NCBI RefSeq assembly: GCF_003025035.1
Contig: NZ_PYJN01000016.1
Span: forward strand, 372,001 to 436,000
Length of the DNA: 64,000 nucleotides
Source of the DNA: Rhizobium sp. SEMIA4064
Lineage (GTDB): Bacteria; Pseudomonadota; Alphaproteobacteria; Rhizobiales; Rhizobiaceae
Reading direction: 5' to 3'
The notes under the pieces are model-generated. The model did not search any database, was not told where the DNA came from, and saw only the letters and a list, made by a program, of their open reading frames with translations. The position numbers and the translations under genes were made by a program. Of this stretch, positions 9,968-18,695 are shown piece by piece; within the stretch, counting starts at the first letter, position 1, and each line of letters begins with the position of its first letter.

Positions 9968-10813
9968 TCACGTCCCAAGAAGAAGTTTCTTACCCGCTCT
10001 CGAAATCCAGGAGCCTTCGTTTTCACGGGGCTCGACACCACTGGTCCTCAGAAGCTTATAGGAATCTGCGTACCAGCGGCTGTCCGGATAGTTGTGGCCG
10101 AGAACGGCGGCTGCCGTCTGCGCTTCCTGAACGATGCCCATGGCGTAATAGGCTTCGACCAAGCGTGCCAGCGCCTCTTCAATCTGGTTCGTCGTCGGAT
10201 ATTGCTCAACGACGATACGGAAGCGGGCGATGGCTGCAAGGTAATCCTTGCGCTCAAGATAATAGCGGCCGACCTGCATTTCCTTGCCGGCGAGCTGGTC
10301 GCGGGCAAAGCGGATCTTCGCCTGCCCGTCGCTGACATATTGCGAGTTCGGATAGTTGCTGACGAGCTTGTTCATCGCTTCGATCGTCTGCTGCGCGGCG
10401 CGCTGATCCTGCGTCACGTCGACGATCTGCTTGGCATAGGACGAACCGACGAGATACTGAACGTAGTCAGCATCTTCGGAGCCGGGATACTGCTTGAGGT
10501 AGCTATTGCCCGTCTGGACGGCGTCGTCATATTGGCCGGTGCGATATTTGACGAAGGTGCTCATCACCAGTGCTTTGCGCGCCCATTCGGAGAAGGGCTG
10601 CTGCTTGTTGATGGCATCGAACTTCTTGCCGGCTTCCGTCATATTGCCGGCCTTGATATTGGCCAGACCCTGATTGTAGAGGGTTTCCGGAGGATCGCTC
10701 TCGACACCAAGCTTGGTGATGTCGATATCCTTGTCGGTATTACAACCCGTTACCACCGCACCGGTACCGGCCAGGAGAAGCGATACGAGCAAAGCCCGTG
10801 CTGTAATCTTCAT
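9968..10813 (-). CDS. bamD: Outer membrane assembly lipoprotein BamD
   Basis: A 281-residue lipoprotein of the BAM complex, which inserts beta-barrel proteins into the outer membrane. The lipobox VTGC follows a hydrophobic signal (ALLVSLLLAG), with lipidation expected at Cys24. Tetratricopeptide repeats follow: ETLYNQGLANIKAGNMTEAGKKF, then units near YRTGQYDDAVQTGNSYL and YYLERKDYLAAIARFRIVVEQYP. Start set at ATG 10813 (MKITARALL), giving a clean signal peptide; the upstream in-frame ATG would add a non-signal-like stretch. Located between lpxC and recN, its standard rhizobial position. Confidence 0.95.
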   Translation of the reverse strand: MKITARALLVSLLLAGTGAVVTGCNTDKDIDITKLGVESDPPETLYNQGLANIKAGNMTEAGKKFDAINKQQPFSEWARKALVMSTFVKYRTGQYDDAVQTGNSYLKQYPGSEDADYVQYLVGSSYAKQIVDVTQDQRAAQQTIEAMNKLVSNYPNSQYVSDGQAKIRFARDQLAGKEMQVGRYYLERKDYLAAIARFRIVVEQYPTTNQIEEALARLVEAYYAMGIVQEAQTAAAVLGHNYPDSRWYADSYKLLRTSGVEPRENEGSWISRAGKKLLLGT

Positions 10814-11069
10814 GCTTTCAGACCCTGCAAAACCCATCGGATGACTTGTCCCAATAGCCGTCGTTGCGGAAACGGCGTTCTCTCGCTGGCGTTTCTAGCC
10901 GCAAAAGCACCATGAGGGCAACGCAATGATGATGCATTAACGCATTTTTGTGGCAAAGACTGCGCAACGGCAGGCTTTAACCGCTGTATTGACAAGAGAT
11001 TTCGCTTCCTGGCTACCCGAACGCGACCCTCTGGCCGGCTTTGAAAGCGCCACTGACGAATCTCCCGTC
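10814..11069. other. bamD-lpxC intergenic region
   Basis: About 310 bp lie between the bamD start and the lpxC stop. No credible short gene was seen. The part next to bamD presumably holds the bamD-recN promoter, but no clear -35/-10 pair stands out. The lpxC terminator (11070-11100) ends the region, implying that bamD-recN is a transcription unit separate from lpxC. Confidence 0.5.
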
Positions 11070-11100
11070 AAAAAAAGAGCCGCCCCCTTTCGGGAGCGGC
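11070..11100 (-). terminator. Rho-independent terminator of lpxC
   Basis: On the minus strand a 9-bp stem GCCGCTCCC / GGGGGCGGC (one G-T pair) with a GAAA loop is followed by TCTTTTTTT. It lies 26 bp past the lpxC stop codon. Confidence 0.85.
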
Positions 11101-11126
11101 GACTATGCCACCTGGGTTTCTGGAGG

Positions 11127-12083
11127 TCACGCAGACCAGGGGGCGAATTCGGGAGCATTCACGGCAACGAATTCGCGGCTATGTGCGCGCTGACGCGGTG
11201 CGGAAGTCTCTACGACATCGTAGGCCGAAGGATCGCTCAGCAGCGCCTTCAATGCATTGGCGTTCATGCGATGGCCGCCGCGATAGGAGCGGTAGCAGCC
11301 GATGAACTGAGCACCGGCCAGCGCCAGATCGCCAACGGCATCCAACGCCTTGTGACGGACGAATTCGTCCTTGGCGTAGCGCAGGCCTTCGACGTTGATC
11401 ACCGTGTTGTCGTCGGAGATGACGACGGAATTTTCGAGAGAAGAGCCGAGAGCATGACCCGAAGCCCAGAGACGCTCGACATCACGCATGAAGCCGAAGG
11501 TGCGCGCCCGCGACAGTTCGGACTTGAAGGTCTTGGCAGTCAGATCGCCTTCCCACTTCTGTCGGCCGATCAGCGGGCATTCGAAATCGATCTCGACTTC
11601 GAAGCGCGTGCCGTCATAGGGCCGGAACTCGCACCAGGAACCGCCTGCCTCGATTCGCACCGGCTTGGTGACGCGGATATAGCGGCGCTTGACGCCGAGC
11701 GAGACGATACCGACCTGCTCGATCGCTTCGATGAAAGGATAGGCGCTGCCGTCCATGATCGGCATTTCCGCACCGGAGGCTTCGACGATGACATTGTCCA
11801 GGCCGATCGCATAGATCGCTGCCATGACATGCTCGACCGTCGCGACGGAACGCGCCGGAGAGAAACCGAGAACTGTGCAAAGATCGGTATTGCCAACCTG
11901 CGAAGAAACGGCACGCAGCTCCGTCACATCGCCATTGTCATGCATGCGCTGGAAGATGACACCCGTATCAGCCTCGGCTGGATAAAGCGTAATCGACACA
12001 TTGGCGCCAGAATGAACGCCGATACCCGAGAGTGTCACAGGGCTTGCAATGGTGGTCTGAAAACCTAGCAATCCGATTGCCAT
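11127..12083 (-). CDS. lpxC: UDP-3-O-acyl-N-acetylglucosamine deacetylase LpxC
   Basis: A 318-residue zinc deacetylase that catalyses the first committed step of lipid A synthesis in the cytosol. Zinc ligands are His85 (VEHVMAA), His244 and Asp248 (RHKALDAVGD); the general base is Glu84 and His271 (GGHRMN) is the catalytic His. Two repeated beta-alpha-beta domains are evident and length is normal. It follows ftsZ at about 330 bp on the same strand with its own terminator, so it is probably transcribed alone. Confidence 0.98.
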   Translation of the reverse strand: MAIGLLGFQTTIASPVTLSGIGVHSGANVSITLYPAEADTGVIFQRMHDNGDVTELRAVSSQVGNTDLCTVLGFSPARSVATVEHVMAAIYAIGLDNVIVEASGAEMPIMDGSAYPFIEAIEQVGIVSLGVKRRYIRVTKPVRIEAGGSWCEFRPYDGTRFEVEIDFECPLIGRQKWEGDLTAKTFKSELSRARTFGFMRDVERLWASGHALGSSLENSVVISDDNTVINVEGLRYAKDEFVRHKALDAVGDLALAGAQFIGCYRSYRGGHRMNANALKALLSDPSAYDVVETSAPRQRAHSREFVAVNAPEFAPWSA

Positions 12084-12340
12084 ATAAAATCTGCCTTCGT
12101 CTATCTGTTCCAGACCGGGCGGTCATCTTTGGATCCTGCCCTCATCGCTGGTTCAGTCTGTTACCTACTCTGCGAAATCCACATGCAATGATTGCTGGAT
12201 GCGATTCCGCTGACTCGCTTGCTACCTAAATACGCGCGCGGGCACCGCATTCCAAATCACTGTTTCTTTCGCTTTGTTACGAAACCAGACGATTGAATTT
12301 GCTAGGTAATTTTAGAATTAAAGAGAGGCCGAAAATAAAG
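12084..12340. other. lpxC promoter region with clustered GANTC sites
   Basis: About 330 bp between ftsZ and lpxC. It contains no credible gene. Two GANTC sites (GATTC 12202-12206 and GACTC 12211-12215) lie within 14 bp of each other, about 120 bp upstream of lpxC; GANTC is the target of the alphaproteobacterial cell-cycle methylase CcrM. The promoter itself was not resolved. The ftsZ terminator occupies the other end. Confidence 0.45.
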
Positions 12341-12366
12341 AAATCCGGGACCGTTAAGCCCCGGAT
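12326..12366 (-). terminator. Likely terminator of ftsZ
   Basis: On the minus strand the stem ATCCGGG / CCCGGAT (12343-12349 and 12360-12366) with a 10-nt loop is followed by TTCTTTATTTT, a T-rich tail. It lies about 50 bp after the ftsZ stop. Confidence 0.7.
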
Positions 12367-12413
12367 TCGATAAACATGGTTAGTATCCTATTAAAAGGAT
12401 GCCTAATACCGGA

Positions 12414-14165
12414 TCAGTTCGATTGCCGGCGTAGGAAAGCCGGAATTTCAAGCTGGTCGTCTTCCTGGCTTGCCATGCGCGCCTGCGGAACCTGACGGCC
12501 CTGATCGTCGAGCTGGCCACGACGCGGTGCGTAGAGGCTTGCTTCCGGCGACAGCGGCCGGCGCTGCTGCGAAGCGGCATTCGGAGCCGAAGCCGTCATG
12601 TCGTTGAAAGCTGCGTCCTCTTCGCGGCGGCCGAGCGAGTTGGTGATTCGCTTCAGCAAGCCCATCGGACCGCGCTCTTCAGTAGCCTGAGCGGCGACCG
12701 GCTGAGCACGATGTTCCATCTCGGCCTTAACGACCGGAGGGAAATCCTCGACCTTCGGCATACGGACCTGCTCCGGAGCCTGACGGATGATGGGCTCCTG
12801 GCGCACCGGCTGCTGCATCTGCATGGGAGCCGGCTGCTGCATCACAGGCTGCTGATGCATGACCGGGGCCGGCTGCTGCTGAACCGGAGCCTGACGTACC
12901 GGCTGTGCCTCAGGTGCTGCGAAGATGCGGCTCTGGGGACGGAAGCTTTCCTCCTGAGCGACCGGCTGCTGTTGCATGACCGGCTGCTGCTGGCGGACAG
13001 AATGGATTTCCAATTCGCGCTCCATTTCGGCTTCCGCCATACGGATGGTCTGCGCGATTGGATCGACAACGGCCTTAGGTGCCTGCGCGACATGGGCAGG
13101 CTGAGCTGCGGCCGCTGCCGGAGCAACGGCCGCGGAGGGACGGACAGCCGGCTTTGCGACCGGACGGAATTCCATGGCCTTGTCGGCCGCTTCGTTCATC
13201 GCACGATCGATGCCTGTTGCGACGACGGAAACGCGGATGATGCCTTCGAGCGATTCGTCGAAGGTGGCGCCCAAGATGATGTTGGCGTCCGGATCGACTT
13301 CTTCGCGGATGCGGGTCGCAGCTTCGTCGACTTCGAACAGGGTGAGGTCACGACCGCCGGTGATCGAGATCAGCAGGCCCTGCGCGCCCTTCATCGAGGT
13401 TTCGTCGAGCAGCGGGTTGGCAATGGCGGCCTCAGCAGCCTGCATTGCGCGGCCCTGACCCGAAGCCTCGCCGGTGCCCATCATGGCGCGGCCCATTTCG
13501 CGCATGACCGAACGGACGTCGGCGAAGTCGAGGTTGATGAGACCTTCCTTCACCATCAGATCGGTGATGCAGGCAACGCCCGAATAGAGAACCTGGTCGG
13601 CCATCGAGAACGCGTCCGCAAAGGTCGTCTTGTCGTTGGCGATACGGAACAGGTTCTGGTTCGGAATGACGATCAGCGTGTCGACCGACTTCTGCAGTTC
13701 CTGGATGCCCATTTCGGCAAGCCGCATGCGGCGGCCGCCTTCGAAATGGAACGGCTTGGTGACGACGCCGACGGTCAGGATGCCCTTGTTGCGGGCGGCC
13801 TGTGCAACGACCGGCGCAGCACCCGTGCCGGTGCCGCCGCCCATGCCGGCGGTGACGAAGCACATGTGGGTACCGTTCAGGTGATCGATGATCTCGTCAA
13901 TGCACTCTTCAGCAGCCGCGCGGCCGACTTCCGGCTGCGAACCTGCGCCGAGGCCTTCGGTCACGTTAACGCCGAGCTGGATGATCCGCTCTGCCTTCGT
14001 CATCGTCAAAGCCTGTGCATCCGTATTGGCGACGACGAAATCGACGCCCTGCAAGCCTGCCGTGATCATGTTGTTGACGGCATTGCCGCCACCACCACCG
14101 ACACCGAACACGGTAATCCGCGGCTTCAGCTCGGTGATATCTGGCTTATGCAGCTTGATAGTCAT
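12414..14165 (-). CDS. ftsZ: Cell division protein FtsZ (long-tailed)
   Basis: The 583-residue tubulin-like GTPase that forms the division ring. The GTPase core (1-320) carries the tubulin signature GGGTGTG at 109-115, the NTD nucleotide-base contact at 47-49 and the synergy-loop region near 205. Then comes a disordered linker of roughly 230 residues, very rich in Gln and Pro (runs of QQP, QQQP and MQQP between about 395 and 500), and the conserved C-terminal peptide [10 protein letters not shown], which binds FtsA and other partners. The linker makes it much longer than the 383-residue E. coli protein, as expected for rhizobial FtsZ1. It follows ftsA by 110 bp. Confidence 0.98.
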   Translation of the reverse strand: MTIKLHKPDITELKPRITVFGVGGGGGNAVNNMITAGLQGVDFVVANTDAQALTMTKAERIIQLGVNVTEGLGAGSQPEVGRAAAEECIDEIIDHLNGTHMCFVTAGMGGGTGTGAAPVVAQAARNKGILTVGVVTKPFHFEGGRRMRLAEMGIQELQKSVDTLIVIPNQNLFRIANDKTTFADAFSMADQVLYSGVACITDLMVKEGLINLDFADVRSVMREMGRAMMGTGEASGQGRAMQAAEAAIANPLLDETSMKGAQGLLISITGGRDLTLFEVDEAATRIREEVDPDANIILGATFDESLEGIIRVSVVATGIDRAMNEAADKAMEFRPVAKPAVRPSAAVAPAAAAAQPAHVAQAPKAVVDPIAQTIRMAEAEMERELEIHSVRQQQPVMQQQPVAQEESFRPQSRIFAAPEAQPVRQAPVQQQPAPVMHQQPVMQQPAPMQMQQPVRQEPIIRQAPEQVRMPKVEDFPPVVKAEMEHRAQPVAAQATEERGPMGLLKRITNSLGRREEDAAFNDMTASAPNAASQQRRPLSPEASLYAPRRGQLDDQGRQVPQARMASQEDDQLEIPAFLRRQSN

Positions 14166-14275
14166 GGTACCCGTTCCTTCTCTTTATGGCCGCATCGCCA
14201 CGCCGGCCAATTCACTATATTTCACTTGCCTGACCCCTGCCCGGAAAGCGCTTGCCGCGATCCGGGATCAGGCAC

Positions 14276-15607
14276 TCAAAAACTCTCCTTCAGCCATTGG
14301 CCAACGCGGCCGATACGGCTGTTGTTACCCCCAAGCGACGAGAGCAGACCGCTGCCCGCCGCATGTGTCTCCATGTCCGCAACCTGCGGATAGATCATCA
14401 GTCCCACCGCCGTCGAAAAGGCGGGCCCCTTGGCCGCGGTCGGCAAGCCGGATACGCCCATCGGGCGGCCGATGCGGACGTTGCGGGCAAGAATGCGCCG
14501 CGCCACATCCGGCAGACCGGTCAACTGGCTGGCTCCGCCGGTGAGTACGACACGCTTGCCGACGATCGGGCTGAAGCCGGAGCGCTGAATGCGATCGCGG
14601 ATCAGCTCCAGCGTCTCTTCGATGCGTGCCTTGACGATGCGCGACACCAGCGCCTTCGGCACCTGCGTCGGCTGGTCGCGTTCATCCTCGCCGATCGGCG
14701 GGATGGAAATCAGTTCGCGCTCTTCCGAAGAATTCGCGAGCGCCGAAGCATGAACCACCTTCAGCCGCTCGGCATCCTCGATGCGGGTCGAAAGACCGCG
14801 TGCAAGGTCGGTGGTGACATGATGGCCGCCGAGACTGACGGCGTCGGTGTGCACCAGCTTGCCTTCGGCAAAGACCGAGATCGTCGTCGTGCCGCCACCC
14901 ATATCGATTGCGGCGCAGCCGAGTTCGACTTCGTCGTCGACGAGAGCGGCGAGACCGCTGGCATAAGGCGTTGCCACCATGCCCTCGACCGAAAGATGCG
15001 CGCGGTTGATGCAGAGTTCGAGGTTGCGAAGGGCCGCGCGTTCCGCCGTGACCACATGCATATCGACGCCCAGTGCATCGCCGAACATCGCCAGAGGATC
15101 GCGGATGCCGCGTTCGCCGTCCAGCGAGTAGCCCGTAGCCAGCGAATGCAGCACGGCGCGTTCCTGACGGAGCGACTGCTGGCAAGCGGCGGCAAGCACT
15201 TTCTTCAGATCGTTTGCTTCGACTTCCTGGCCGCCCAAATCGATGGTGGCCGTGTAGATGTCGCTGCCGAGACGACCGGCGGAAACATTGACGATCAGGC
15301 TGTCGACGGTAAGGCCGGCCATGCGTTCGGCGGCGTCGACGGAGAGACGGACGACATTTTCCAGTGCGTCGAGATCGGCGATCACACCGGTCTTGATGCC
15401 GCGCGAACGCTGATGGCCGATGCCGATGATCTCGATATTATGCGTGCGGTTCGGGAGAACCTGGCTTTCCTCGCGCGGCGTCAGCCGGCCGATCATGCAG
15501 ACGACCTTCGTCGAGCCGATATCGAGGACGGATACGATGTGCGACCGCTTGGAGGACAGCGGCTTCAGGCGCGGCAGACCGAAATGGGACGAACTGAATA
15601 AGCTCAT
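14276..15607 (-). CDS. ftsA: Cell division protein FtsA
   Basis: A 443-residue actin-like protein that ties FtsZ to the membrane. It begins, after a short polar stretch, with VSVLDIGSTKVVCMIG (phosphate 1 loop); the adenosine and phosphate 2 loops are at AAIDMGGGTTTISVF and VVLTGGASQLTGL. The SHS2/1C domain follows the first subdomain. The C-terminus RVGQWLKESF is an amphipathic membrane-binding helix. Start codon overlaps the ftsQ stop by 4 bp (15604-15607), so translation is coupled. Length is normal for alphaproteobacteria. Confidence 0.97.
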   Translation of the reverse strand: MSLFSSSHFGLPRLKPLSSKRSHIVSVLDIGSTKVVCMIGRLTPREESQVLPNRTHNIEIIGIGHQRSRGIKTGVIADLDALENVVRLSVDAAERMAGLTVDSLIVNVSAGRLGSDIYTATIDLGGQEVEANDLKKVLAAACQQSLRQERAVLHSLATGYSLDGERGIRDPLAMFGDALGVDMHVVTAERAALRNLELCINRAHLSVEGMVATPYASGLAALVDDEVELGCAAIDMGGGTTTISVFAEGKLVHTDAVSLGGHHVTTDLARGLSTRIEDAERLKVVHASALANSSEERELISIPPIGEDERDQPTQVPKALVSRIVKARIEETLELIRDRIQRSGFSPIVGKRVVLTGGASQLTGLPDVARRILARNVRIGRPMGVSGLPTAAKGPAFSTAVGLMIYPQVADMETHAAGSGLLSSLGGNNSRIGRVGQWLKESF

Positions 15608-16536
15608 GTATCCTGCCCTGCTTTCTTCAAAGCCTTGGTTCTGGCATCCAACGCCGCCTGGCGGCGAAGCGCTGCGTCCGGGGTCAATTCAATGGCGGTA
15701 CGATCGTCAAGACGAAGGTCGACGGCAGCAATATCGCGCTGCAGAAGGTTCTGGTCCTTGTCGAGCTTGGTGAGCCGCGCGAGCGCACCATCGATATTGT
15801 CTTCCGGCAATTTGATGATCACGCCATTGTCGAGGTAGAGATCCCAACGACGACCGGCGACGCGCACGAATGCCTTCACATGACCACGAACGTCAGGCCA
15901 GTTGGCAAACTCGTCATCGATGGACGCTGCGGCCGTTTCCGCATCACGACCGACGAAAAGCGGCAGCTTGGCGAATTTGTTGTCGCGCAGCGGCGCAATC
16001 ACGCTGCCGTCCTTCTGGATCAGCGAAAGTTCGGAGCCGTGCTGCCAGATGGCATAAGCCTTGCGCTCCGTGAGCTTCACTTCGATCGCCTTCGGATAGA
16101 CCTTGCGGACTTCGACGCTCTGCACCCAAGGCAGGCTTGCGATCTTCTGGCGAGCCGCGTCGGCGTCGAGCGCCACCAGCGACGTCGTGCCGTCGAGACC
16201 AAGAAGCTGCAGGATCTCGATTTCCGAAGTCTGATCGTTGCCGGAGACCTTCACATCTTCGATGGCGAAGCCGGCAGCCGATGTCGTCGCCTGGGCGACA
16301 TCCTGCGTGTGACCACCAATCGACATGCCGTAAAGGCCTGTCGCAGCAAAAAGAGCGAGAGCGGAAACCGTACCCGTATGGGCCGGAATATTGACACGCC
16401 CGGAGCTGAGGCTCACGAGGAAACGCACAACGCGGCGCAGCGGACGCGGCAGCACGAACGCATCTTCGACATCGTCGATCGCGAGCGGAACGCGGTGGCG
16501 GGACCGCCTCATATTTTTGACCGTCAGCGCAAACAA
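15604..16536 (-). CDS. ftsQ: Cell division protein FtsQ
   Basis: A bitopic septum protein linking FtsB/FtsL-type partners to the divisome. A basic N-terminal tail of about 55 residues is followed by a single membrane span ([19 protein letters not shown]), then a POTRA domain starting near [11 protein letters not shown] and the beta domain. I place the start at TTG 16536 because GGAGG sits 7 nt upstream; the in-frame ATG at 16557 has no usable ribosome site and lies deeper inside ddlB. With the TTG start the protein is 310 residues and overlaps ddlB by 13 bp. Coupled to ftsA by a 4-bp overlap. Confidence 0.93.
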   Translation of the reverse strand: MFALTVKNMRRSRHRVPLAIDDVEDAFVLPRPLRRVVRFLVSLSSGRVNIPAHTGTVSALALFAATGLYGMSIGGHTQDVAQATTSAAGFAIEDVKVSGNDQTSEIEILQLLGLDGTTSLVALDADAARQKIASLPWVQSVEVRKVYPKAIEVKLTERKAYAIWQHGSELSLIQKDGSVIAPLRDNKFAKLPLFVGRDAETAAASIDDEFANWPDVRGHVKAFVRVAGRRWDLYLDNGVIIKLPEDNIDGALARLTKLDKDQNLLQRDIAAVDLRLDDRTAIELTPDAALRRQAALDARTKALKKAGQDT

Positions 16537-17450
16537 GACGCGTCCTCCACCATCCACCGGAGAAATTCGCCAAAAGAGTAGCCGGCGTGAGCGGCCATTT
16601 CGGGCACCAGCGAGGTAGGCGTCATGCCCGGTTGGGTATTGATTTCCAACCAGACAAGCTCACCCTCTTCGGAAAAGCGATCGTCATAACGGAAGTCAGA
16701 TCGACTGACGCCACGGCAGCCGATAGCTTGATGCGCCCTTAGCGCTAATGTTTGTATCTTTTGGTAAAGATTCGGTGAAATTCTGGCAGGGATGACGTGT
16801 TTTGATCCACCATCCGCGTATTTGGAATCGTAGTCGTAGAAGCTATGCCCCTGCGGGACAATCTCGGTTACGCCGAGCGCCGTATCGCCCATGACGCCAC
16901 ACGTCAGCTCCCGACCGTAGATGTAACGCTCGACCATCACCTCATCGCCGTAGCGCCACTCGGAAGAGGTAATGACCTGCGGCGGATGCGTTTGATCTTC
17001 CTTGACGATCACGACACCGAAGCTCGAACCTTCACGCACCGGCTTCACGACATAAGGCGGCCGCATCGGATGCTCGCCAGTAATGGCGAAGCGGTTCATC
17101 ACACGCGAATCAGCCACCGGAATGCCGGCGCCATCAGCCACCTTCTTGGCGCGTGACTTATCCATAGCAAGCGCCGAGGCCAGCACGCCGGAATGCGTAT
17201 AAGGGATCTGCAGATATTCAAGAATGCCCTGAATGGTGCCGTCTTCGCCGAACGGACCATGCAGCGCATTGAAAACGACATCGGGCTTCAAATCGGCAAG
17301 GCGCGCAGACACATCGCGCTCCACATCGATACGTGTGACTTGGAAGCCTTCGGCTTCGAGGGCGTCAGCGCATGCCTTCCCCGAAGACAGGCTAACCGGC
17401 CTCTCCGAGGAAAATCCGCCCAAAAGGACAGCCACATGCTTGCCACCCAT
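16524..17450 (-). CDS. ddlB: D-alanine--D-alanine ligase
   Basis: A 308-residue ATP-grasp ligase making the D-Ala-D-Ala dipeptide for peptidoglycan. It starts [21 protein letters not shown] (Ddl signature HVxVLxGGxSxER), has the [15 protein letters not shown] motif near 70, the ATP-grasp lysines around [11 protein letters not shown] and the C-terminal metal-binding [11 protein letters not shown] prefer ATG 17450 over the in-frame ATG at 17516, since the shorter protein has the family length and GGGGG lies just upstream. First gene of the ddlB-ftsQ-ftsA-ftsZ unit. Confidence 0.96.
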   Translation of the reverse strand: MGGKHVAVLLGGFSSERPVSLSSGKACADALEAEGFQVTRIDVERDVSARLADLKPDVVFNALHGPFGEDGTIQGILEYLQIPYTHSGVLASALAMDKSRAKKVADGAGIPVADSRVMNRFAITGEHPMRPPYVVKPVREGSSFGVVIVKEDQTHPPQVITSSEWRYGDEVMVERYIYGRELTCGVMGDTALGVTEIVPQGHSFYDYDSKYADGGSKHVIPARISPNLYQKIQTLALRAHQAIGCRGVSRSDFRYDDRFSEEGELVWLEINTQPGMTPTSLVPEMAAHAGYSFGEFLRWMVEDASCLR

Positions 17451-17693
17451 CAATACCCCCAATTCACCATCTGCAATCGACATTTGCTCGATACGCTGAG
17501 CAGCGATTCTCGCCACATCTTGTAGGCTCCATTAGAACAACATTAAGGTTAATGAAGCGTTTACTTTCGTTAACTTTCGACCGCTCTCATGGCGGTCAAT
17601 TTTCACGAATCAAATCGACTTGAAGAATTCTGCCATTGGAATCAGAGAGTTGCTACATTTGAATATCCACCTTTAGAAAATTTTAAACAAATA
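17451..17693 (-). promoter_or_regulatory. Upstream region of ddlB-ftsQ-ftsA-ftsZ with CtrA-like and GANTC sites
   Basis: The region holds TTAA-N7-TTTA at 17549-17563, one mismatch from the CtrA consensus TTAA-N7-TTAA, extra TTAA half-sites at 17543-17546 and 17570-17573, and two GANTC sites (17607-17611 and 17639-17643). CtrA and CcrM control ftsQA and ftsZ in Caulobacter and the same is known or proposed in rhizobia. Sites are seen; regulation is inferred. Confidence 0.4.
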
Positions 17694-17722
17694 GGCCCGC
17701 ACCGGGGTCTCCGGCGCGGGCC
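17694..17722 (-). terminator. Terminator of the aquaporin gene
   Basis: A GGCCCGC / GCGGGCC stem (17694-17700 and 17716-17722) with further internal pairing, followed on the minus strand by TATTTGTTTAAAATTTT. It lies just past the aquaporin stop. Confidence 0.7.
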
Positions 17723-17748
17723 ATCGCAAGGCTTATTGGGTCCCTGAA

Positions 17749-18435
17749 TCAGTCGCGATCGCCGAGCAGTTTCCAGACGATACCACCAAGCGCGCCACCA
17801 ACGATCGGGGCCACCCAGAACAGCCAAAGCTGCTGCAGCGCCCAGCCGCCGACGAACAAAGCCTGGCCGGTGGAACGGGCCGGATTGACCGAGGTATTGG
17901 TGATCGGGATCGAGATCAGGTGGATCAGCGTCAGTGCGAGACCAATGGCGATCGGCGCGAACCCGGCCGGCACCCGGCTGCTGGTCGAACCGAGAATCAC
18001 GATCAGGAAGAACAGGGTCAACACGCTTTCAGCAATGAGCGCCGATACCAGCGAATAGCCGCCCGGTGAATGCTCGCCATAACCATTGGCCGCAAAGCCG
18101 CCGAGCTGGAAATCAGCCTTGCCGCTTGCGATCAGGTAAAGAACGGCAGCAGCGACGATCGCGCCGACGACCTGAGCGATGATGTAAGGAATGAGTTGCG
18201 AGCCGGGGAAGCGACCGGCAACCGTGAGCCCGACCGAAACTGCCGGATTGAAATGGCCACCCGACACACCGCTAACCGCAAAGGCCATGGTGAGTACGGT
18301 CAACCCAAACGCGAAAGCAACACCTAGAAAGCCAATACCGAGGCTCGGGAAAGCTGCCGCAAAGATTGCACTTCCGCAGCCGCCAAATACTAGCCAAAAC
18401 GTTCCCAAAAATTCCGCAATCAATTTTTTCTGCAT
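17749..18435 (-). CDS. aqpZ: Aquaporin Z
   Basis: A 228-residue water channel with six membrane spans. Both NPA boxes are intact: HFNPAV (residues 62-67) and SVNPARS (182-188), the latter with the selectivity-filter Arg after NPA. The first span begins [19 protein letters not shown], the usual AqpZ opening. It moves water across the inner membrane. It is a single-gene unit with its own terminator and lies between the two halves of the division cluster, facing away from the MHS transporter. Confidence 0.96.
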   Translation of the reverse strand: MQKKLIAEFLGTFWLVFGGCGSAIFAAAFPSLGIGFLGVAFAFGLTVLTMAFAVSGVSGGHFNPAVSVGLTVAGRFPGSQLIPYIIAQVVGAIVAAAVLYLIASGKADFQLGGFAANGYGEHSPGGYSLVSALIAESVLTLFFLIVILGSTSSRVPAGFAPIAIGLALTLIHLISIPITNTSVNPARSTGQALFVGGWALQQLWLFWVAPIVGGALGGIVWKLLGDRD

Positions 18436-18651
18436 AAATTTATCTCCACCGCTCTCAACCAGAGCGAAAGTAGGACATTTACGAGAAAGAGATTCTGGTC
18501 AAGACTTTGCCGGGTAAACATCTATCAGAACGGGAAACGTGCTGTCATTCCGTTCTCAAAGCGGCGATTGCAGCAAAGGATTGGCGTATAGGTGTCGGTT
18601 TCTTGCTTCTTAAACGCTTGCGCCGAACGAAAATTGCGCTAAGGACAGAGA

Positions 18652-18674
18652 TTGTCTGTTAAGACAACTTTAAC
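18652..18674 (+). promoter_or_regulatory. Inverted repeat and perfect CtrA-type box upstream of the MHS transporter
   Basis: TTGTCT (18652-18657) and AGACAA (18662-18667) form a 6-bp inverted repeat. Overlapping it is TTAA-N7-TTAAC (18659-18674), a full match to the CtrA consensus. The site ends 21 bp before the transporter ATG at 18696, where it could block or direct transcription. Which protein binds, if any, is unknown. Confidence 0.4.
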
Positions 18675-18695
18675 ATCATCAAAATTGGTGGGACC

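Noticed and set aside
12711..14393. 560-codon plus-strand open frame
   Set aside because: It is antisense to ftsZ/ftsA; a product rich in Arg, His and Asp without domains is the usual shadow of a GC-rich coding strand.
14252..15601. 449-codon plus-strand open frame
   Set aside because: Shadow of ftsA.
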